The position numbers and the translations under genes are program-made. DNA of 64,000 bases from Microstegium vimineum. Taxonomy: Eukaryota; Streptophyta; Magnoliopsida; Poales; Poaceae. The stretch covers positions 4,828,289-4,892,288 of the forward strand of contig CM039122.1 of the NCBI GenBank assembly GCA_022036555.1, read 5' to 3'. This document shows positions 58,389-64,000 of the stretch, one piece after another (position 1 is the stretch's first letter; each line of letters begins with the position of its first letter). The notes below the pieces were generated by a model that made no database searches, was not told the origin of the DNA, and worked only from the letters and a program-made list of their open reading frames with translations.

Positions 58389-58617
58389 TATCGAAATATT
58401 AAAATAATCGTGAAGTGCTGTTTTTTCTCATCTGTGATTTTGATTCAGACCATTGACCACTGATGCCATACTGCTAGCTAGGTCATTCTAGTTTGTCAAT
58501 CAATACTTCAACAGAGAGAAAAAGGGGGGAAAAGGAAGGGGAAGAAAAAAAAAAAAAGCAGCCCAGCGCATGTCTTGAACTCCGATCTAGCCGTGCAGGG
58601 GCTGGTGTGGCTAGCCG
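58389..58617. other. Spacer, no gene seen
   Basis: AT-rich, with a G/A-rich run at 58510-58560. Confidence 0.4.
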
Positions 58618-59010
58618 CTAGCCCAAGGACCTCATGACGCCGACGACGAAATGCAGGATGCAGTCATCGCCGCCGGCGTCGAGCATGTCGTCGCAGACCA
58701 GGCGCTCTAGCGCGGGGTCCCTCGGCAGCGCCCCGGCGTGGTACAGCACGGTCGCCGCCGTCTCGGTCACCGGCCGCGTCGCCAGGCACGCCGCCAGCCG
58801 CGCGACCGCCCGGAGGAACAGCGGCAGCAGGCCCTGCGTGGTGCGTGCCGCACAGCAACAACGCCGACGCGTTAGCAAGCTGCTAGGTAGCTAGCACAGA
58901 ATGCAGTGAGATTGAGAACGAAACCACGCGTGCTCACCATGCGAGATCGTGGCCGCCGGTCGGCTGCTGCGTTCGACGGCGACGGTGCATGTGAGACCTG
59001 GATGAAGCCT
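58618..59010 (-). pseudogene. GC-rich gene fragment, unrecognised
   Basis: Minus strand. A possible exon 58832-58618 follows an acceptor-like CACGCAG and reads GLLPLFLRAVARLAACLA..., ending LHFVVGVMRSLG and a stop; a donor-like CATG/GTGAGC lies at about 58938, so a two-exon end is possible with ATG/GGC at the junction. It is leucine/alanine-rich and helical, like the end of an armadillo- or other repeat protein, but I cannot name it. No further 5' exons are seen, so it is probably a truncated or captured piece. Confidence 0.4.
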
Positions 59011-59594
59011 TGTTATAGCTCGCCGCTGGTGTTTATATTTGTAGAGATATACAAGTAGCTAGCTAGTAGGTGTAGATAGCATGCATCTCGGAACTATCTA
59101 CTAGGAGGCGGAGGCTGCAAACGGGCGGCGGCGGCAACGACGGGCGCCCATTGTCGCGTTGGGCATGCAGCGCCGGCGGCACGGCAGTTGCTAGTTTTGT
59201 CTCTCGGTTTTGGACTCTTGCTGCTGCGTGCGAAACCCATAGTGGCCGGCTGCGTTTTTCCTCGTCGGGGTCGCAAAGCTCCCGACGCTGACAGTTGACA
59301 GCGACCGGCGGAGGGTTGGCCGGAGTCCTCTGGTGGCTCTGGCAACAAGAAAGGTCCACGGTCCACCACCACCAAGCCAGTAAAGAAGTGGAATCATTTT
59401 TTTTTTTAGATGAAGTGGAATCATCTGGAAAGTGGAAAGGATGAGTGAACGGCGCATCTGGAGGCCCAGAAGAATTAGCATGGGCCGAACCACGCGGCCC
59501 ATGTCGTCGGTAGAAGTTTTGCATGATAATGAACCTTTCGTTTTTATTTTTAAACCATGGATCGATGTAGGTGATGATGTGGTCTAGTAGTATA
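59011..59594. other. Spacer, no gene seen
   Basis: GC-rich to mixed DNA with minus-strand open frames lacking any family feature or supporting exon. Confidence 0.4.
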
Positions 59595-59800
59595 CTCCCT
59601 CCGTCCAAAAAATATCTGTCTTTCTCACTTTCTAAAAAAAAAATTACATTAATTTTATATAAAAAATTATTAATAGTTATGATACATAATTGATATCATT
59701 AGATAAATTTTTTGATCTAGTTTTTTAATAAATTTATTTAGAGACACAAATGTTGTACATATTTTATATAAATCTAGTCAAAGTTATGACACAGAAACCC
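59595..59800. mobile_element. Stowaway MITE, 3' truncated
   Basis: CTCCCTCCGTCC preceded by TA, followed by the usual AT-rich interior (AATTTTATATAAAAAATTATTAATAG), is the classic Tc1/mariner Stowaway start. The matching inverted end is missing. Confidence 0.75.
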
Positions 59801-60049
59801 AAAACTAACTATTAAATTGGGATGAGGGGTTATGTTTTAAAACCCCAGCATTCCGTCATCCTTGGCGCTTCCACCATCACTCTCCCTACAGAGACAAATC
59901 AGTTTAGATATCAAAGGTGTAGACCTCAAAAGCATATGCAACTTTATAGTTGGCGCATTTTTCTTGAATCATTTAAGGCTTGAAAATTTTGTTCTGAGTT
60001 GTTAAAATTAAAAATTAATTTTTTGGATTTTTCAAATGACCTCAAATGA

Positions 60050-61260
60050 AGAAACGACCCAAACCAAAGTTGTCTTGCTCTTTGCAGTCCAAACTTCTTT
60101 CATTGAATTCATTTAGTATTTCAAATATTCATTATAATATTCTCTTAAGTGAATAGAAAAGATTTTATCATTTGTTTGGTTATAAGTGGCTTTGGAGTAG
60201 ACCTATTCATGGACCGGCCAACCTAACCAACCCGACTCGACCCGTGCGAAAAGGGTCCCATCCGACCCACCATTGTGTCAGGCCAGTTTTGGCCTATGAT
60301 TTTGATTCATGGCCTGACCCAACCCAACAAAACTTGAACCAAAGTGTGAAAGCCAAAAAATCAAGAAATTGCCCCGCCCGACACGCCAATGTGTCAAGAA
60401 GGGCTCGGGCCCAAGATTTTGATATGACCATTTTTTTACTTGTCCTATCGTTTTATGAGGTCTACTTTTTGTGGAATGGTAAGGAAGGAATATGTGAGGT
60501 TTGAGGTTCCGAGTTCGATCATTATCATGGTCGGCACACACGTGAAAATCACTTAACTTGTGTTAAAAAATTTCTCTTTATTTTTCGCTAGATTTGTAAA
60601 TTCTATAGACGATTCTATACAGTGGCGGATCCAGAACAAGATTGAAGGAGGGGCTGATGTGTTCTTCTTCCTCTCTAATCTCTCTATTTTTTAAGTTTTC
60701 TTCTCCCTCAACCTCTTAAAACAAAATTGAAGGGGGCTAATATCTTCTTCTTCCCCTAATCACTCTATTTTTTTCTTCTTTTCACCTCTTCTTTCCCACT
60801 CAATCCCTTTATATTTACATTAACACATTAGCTTTAGGGGAGGCTGGAGCGAGCCCAGCCCCCCCTTTAGATCCGCCCCTGATTCTATACTAGAGGCGGT
60901 CGCATGGCTTTACCTCTAGAAATCGATCTCTAGATAGCCACATCTCGAAATCATTTTCTGGATACAGGTGAATTAAGGGAGCAGCCACTTTTGAAAAACC
61001 ATTCTAGCCACAACAGAGTAGCCGCCGTCTTTGAAAGACCATTATAATCATCTCTAAAAGTAGTTTTATAGCGCGCCATCACGAGACATGCATAGGTTAC
61101 TAGTAAGCATTTAATATATAACTGAACATACATTGGCACTTGATTCTCCAATTTTCCATGAAGACGAATCCGTCTGCATGCCCTAAGCTGCCAAATTAAA
61201 TCCTAATTATTTTTTTCTGGTATGATTGCTATAGCTCGATCTTTGCAGAACCGAGACGGT
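60050..61260. repeat. Left copy of a duplicated block (downstream of the cysteine-rich gene)
   Basis: Shares many stretches in order with 63430-64000: GAATTCATTTAGTATTTCAA, GAGGTTTGAGGTTC..AGTTCGAT against GAGGTTTAAGGTCC, GTCGGCACACACGTGAAAA, CCTCTAGAAATCGATCTCT, TACTAGTAAGCATTT, GGCACTTGATTC and TTTTCCATGAAGACG. The left copy has gained the hAT MITE at 60620-60881. It leads straight into the 3' end of the minus-strand gene at 61308. Confidence 0.8.
60620..60881. mobile_element. hAT-type MITE (same family as 30627)
   Basis: Starts CAGTGGCGGATCCAGAAC and ends TTTAGATCCGCCCCTG, with a perfect 8-bp duplication ATTCTATA on both sides (60612-60619 and 60882-60889). 262 bp, C/T-rich interior, no coding capacity. 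Confidence 0.9.
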
Positions 61261-61307
61261 GATATAGAATGGCATTGGGCGGCCTATGGCCTATACATGC
61301 ACCGCTA

Positions 61308-61821
61308 TCAAAAAATGAGGCAGTAGCAGTCGCCGCGGAGGCCACCGGGTGGGGCGTCACAGTACCCGCCAGCATAGCCTTTGCTCGTGCACACGTTGAG
61401 GCAGGAGAGGGCATTATTCCCATGGCCATTTTTGGGGAAGCATGCTCCAATGTTGATCGTCCGGTGACCTGCAATTGTGTATTTAGAATTTTATACATGT
61501 TCTTACCGCTGGTTGTTGCCGGTGGCCCCGCAGGTGGTTCGTTACCCTTCGGCGGCGGCGGCGGCGGAACTGCGCGGCGCGATGTTGACGGCTCGGCGGC
61601 GGCGGCGGATTGACCACCTAAATACATGCAGCATATATATAAAAATATAACCGGGAGCAAGTGAAATAGTGTCTGAATAGTGTGGTTGTGGTCTAGTAAC
61701 TAGATTTGTTATTTGTTATATTTGTTAAATTGTCGAATGCATAATTTGTACGCTTACCAGTGGCCAAGAGTAGCACGACTATGAGAGGGAGGAAGAGAGC
61801 CATGGCTGCAGACCGATTCAT
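61308..61821 (-). CDS. Secreted cysteine-rich, defensin-like peptide
   Basis: Three small exons, 61821-61758, 61617-61507 and 61468-61308, give 336 bases in frame, 111 residues. Both introns are phase 1 with clean borders (CTG/GTAAGC, ATTTAG/GTGG; GCG/GTAAGA, TTGCAG/GTCACC), the second only 38 bp. Residues 1-21 form a signal peptide (MNRSAAMALFLPLIVVLLLA); 22-59 are an alanine/proline-rich linker with six prolines in a row (39-44); the C-terminal part has six cysteines at 68, 81, 85, 95, 106 and 108, spaced C-X12-C-X3-C-X9-C-X10-C-X-C with GYC before the fourth. CXXXC plus GXC plus CXC is the CS-alpha-beta pattern of plant defensin-like/LCR peptides (family knowledge). Export to the apoplast is expected; target unknown (defence or signalling are both possible). 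An inner in-frame ATG at 61803 is an alternative start. A sister copy is predicted just right of the window. Confidence 0.75.
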
Positions 61822-61870
61822 CACTATGTATGAGTATGAGGAGGAAGAGAGCTGATGTCTATGTGCGTCT

Positions 61871-61879
61871 ATTTATATG
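61871..61879 (-). promoter_or_regulatory. TATA box of the cysteine-rich gene
   Basis: On the minus strand CATATAAAT lies about 50 bp before the start codon at 61821, leaving a leader of about 20 bases. Confidence 0.6.
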
Positions 61880-62802
61880 CCTGATCAGCTGTTATAGCTA
61901 CAAGTATAATAGGCAGATTTTGTTTATACAAGTATAATAGGCAGCCCTCGATTGACAGTCAGTCAATGGTCACTGGTCAACACTAGCTGCAATATTATTA
62001 ATTAAATAATATAAGGGAGACATTAGTATGTACTACAACACCAGAGTGTGTATATCATTGGCAGGATATTAATCTGCGCTATATATATATACTACAATAG
62101 TGTACTATTATGCATTGCTGCATTGTTGACAGGAAACCAATGCCTGTCATACGCTCATAATACCACCTGCCAAATGTATATGGATGCGTGATGCGTCGAT
62201 GGCACGAGGTAGTTATACCTGTCATCCATGCTCAAAAAAAGTTTTACCTGTCAGTAGGCATGGATCTCAGGCCGTTGATTTTGGTTATGTGGGACCAGCT
62301 AGTATCGATGCCTTCAAGGCTGCGAACCTAAACATGGCCTAAGTATTGCCAGAATGTTTCCATCTTTGGTAAGAAATTAATTTTGACACCGTAGATGTTA
62401 ATATCTAGTAGGAGTCACTTGATTTTGCATATTTCATTGGACACCAAAGGTTGAGGCAGTGAATAACTATATATTTTTTATAATTCTAATTTTAAGAGCA
62501 ACATTTAGGTAGACTTTCGATACTCTTATAATGCCCCTGTACCTAAATAAATAGATTATTAAAGTTGTCTTAAGTCAAACTTTTAAACTTTAACCAAATT
62601 CTTAGAAAAAAACATTAAGATTTATGATATCAAATTAATATCATTAGATTTATCATAGAATATATTTTTATATTTGTACATGGTACTCATTTTATGTTAT
62701 AGATGTTATTTTTTTCTATAAAGTTAGTCAAAGTAAAAAATATTTTTTAGTACAGTTTTAGGAATTGATTTATTTAAAGACGGATAGATTTACTAACTTC
62801 TA
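61880..62802. other. Upstream region of the cysteine-rich gene and Stowaway-like DNA
   Basis: Promoter side of the minus-strand gene. AAGTATAATAGGCAG is repeated in tandem at about 61900-61942. About 62540-62790 has the AAGTTGTCTTAAGTCAAACTTTTAA wording of Stowaway interiors but decayed ends. No gene is seen. Confidence 0.5.
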
Positions 62803-62990
62803 CTTCTCCATTCCAAATTATAAGACATTTCAACAATCTTACATGTTATTATCAATTATATTTTTATGTTGTACATATTTGATATCACACATATTTATAA
62901 TTTTCTCTATAATTTTGGTCAAACTTAAGATGTTTTGTTTCTCCAAGATTCTTGAAATGTCTTATAGTTTTATAGTTTGGAATGGAGGAG
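62803..62990. mobile_element. Stowaway-like MITE
   Basis: CTTCTCCATTCCAAATTATA at the left and TATAGTTTGGAATGGAGGAG at the right are inverted ends with the wording of Tc1/mariner Stowaway elements (CATTCCAAATTATAAG); further in, AAGACATTT pairs with AAATGTCTT. TA precedes the left end. Confidence 0.75.
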
Positions 62991-63429
62991 CTGTTCATAA
63001 TAACATGCCAGATGCCCAGATCTGACTCCCGCATCTCTGGGCTGCTCTGGGCCTCTAACTGGGCATCCTGCACATGACGACGGCCCAAAGGAAAGGCATA
63101 GGCCGAACACTAGTTGTTTATACCATACAAAAGAAAAATCTTTTACCCACCATAGCCATGCAATCTTTTTTTTTGGTTTCCTGACATATGCTGTAGCTAG
63201 CTCCGTAGGACAGAATTTGGCGAGACGTGCATTAATTTCCATTCCTGCACAGTAGGTGGTAGTAAACCTTTTTTTCGAAGAGCACCGTATAGGACATGAT
63301 GTGGACTGGTCGTGCGCACATCTCTTACGGCCCAAGTTCAGCTAGAGCCTTCTTTTCCTTCCTGTTCGCTCACGCATTCGACTTGACCAAAGGATCATGC
63401 ATAATTATGCACGGAATCTGAGGTAGAAA
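62991..63429. other. Spacer, no gene seen
   Basis: Minus-strand open frames here have no family features. Confidence 0.4.
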
Positions 63430-64000
63430 CCTAAACTAAAGTTGTACGTAGTATCCAATGGAATCTAAAACTTTTCAATTAAACTTTTTCAATTGAATCC
63501 ATTTAGAATTTCAAATATTCATGACAATATTCGTTAAAGTAAATAAAAAAGTTGTATGAGCGGTCAAACAATTTGGTAGTGGCTTGGGTGGATGGTAATA
63601 AAGGAACACACGAGGTTTAAGGTCCTTTGTTCAGTCCCCCATAGTCGGCACACACCTGAAAAATTTGCATTTTAGCCCGCCTCTAGAAATCGATCTCTGA
63701 ATAGACCTCTAGAAATCTTCTAGAGACTCGCATATAGAAGCGAGCGGACCTCCGAAAAATCATTCTATCCTAAAGTGCATCACCATGAGTCACTGCACGC
63801 ATATGTTTCTAGTAAGTATTTCATGAGTAACTGAACATTGGCACTTGATTCATACTGGTGAAGCAATAAACAATGGCTACTACAATTTTCCATGAAGACG
63901 GGATCTATCTACCCTAGTGAATAGTGATGAAGCTGCCGAAATAAACCCTAGTTATTCTTTCCGCCATGATTCTTAGCTCCAACATCACAAAACGGAGACA
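63430..64000. repeat. Right copy of the duplicated block (cut by window edge)
   Basis: Follows 60050-61260 in order and orientation without the hAT MITE, and ends at a point that in the left copy is only some tens of bases before the stop codon of the cysteine-rich gene. Confidence 0.78.

Noticed and set aside
59063..59608. 181-codon minus-strand open frame
   Set aside because: Mixed low-complexity product, no start context, no family; extends into a Stowaway border.
1..64000. tRNA, rRNA, riboswitch and bacterial-type operon signals
   Set aside because: None seen by eye on either strand; the TGGTATCAGAGC stretch at 6788 is a retrotransposon primer site, not a tRNA gene.

Overview
The window is nuclear DNA of a grass, most likely a panicoid (Sorghum/Setaria/Panicum/Saccharum type; inferred, species not proven). 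Reasons: spliced genes with very GC-rich first exons inside AT-rich spacers, many grass-type MITEs (Tourist, Stowaway, hAT), copia, gypsy and Helitron elements, and protein families typical of land plants (DUF579 xylan protein, GT106 O-fucosyltransferase, PV42-type CBS protein, IST1-like, cysteine-rich receptor kinase). No organelle, bacterial or CRISPR sequence is seen.

Layout. 1-1.8 kb: 5' half of an unresolved minus-strand gene. 1.9-3.7 kb: MITEs. 3.97-5.10 kb: IRX15-like xylan gene (minus). 5.68-6.30 kb: large foldback hAT-type element. 6.56-11.87 kb: complete but decayed Ty1/copia element. 12.4-13.1 kb: small repeats. 13.67-16.87 kb: small zinc-finger protein gene (minus) with a 2.7 kb intron. 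18.65-23.27 kb: 11-exon O-fucosyltransferase gene (plus). 23.82-25.21 kb: CBS-domain PV42-like gene (plus). 26.99-32.4 kb: ruined cysteine-rich receptor kinase, with a hAT MITE that itself holds a solo LTR, and stray DUF26 and CBS fragments. 33-38.5 kb: repeats and gene scraps. 38.59-43.68 kb: young, internally deleted Ty3/gypsy chromovirus. 45.4 kb: Helitron 3' end. 46.2-46.7 kb: ACCGAC-rich repeat array. 47.7-49.0 kb: decayed second copy of the CBS gene end and its downstream flank. 50.89-54.54 kb: IST1-like ESCRT regulator (plus). 55.3-58.4 kb: two Helitrons head to tail. 60-64 kb: a duplicated block carrying, in its left copy, a small secreted cysteine-rich (defensin-like) gene at 61.31-61.82 kb (minus); the right copy is cut by the window edge.

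The intact genes do not form one pathway. Two act in or near the Golgi/secretory glycan machinery (IRX15-like, O-fucosyltransferase), one in endosomal sorting (IST1-like), one probably in energy or adenylate sensing (CBS), and one is a secreted peptide. All exon models were built by hand from splice consensus, frame continuity and family knowledge; no alignment or transcript was available. I did not find a proven new system. The best candidates for something undescribed are the three-exon cysteine-rich peptide with its proline-rich linker and its predicted sister copy just past the right edge, and the scattered CBS-gene fragments at about 32.3 and 47.7 kb.
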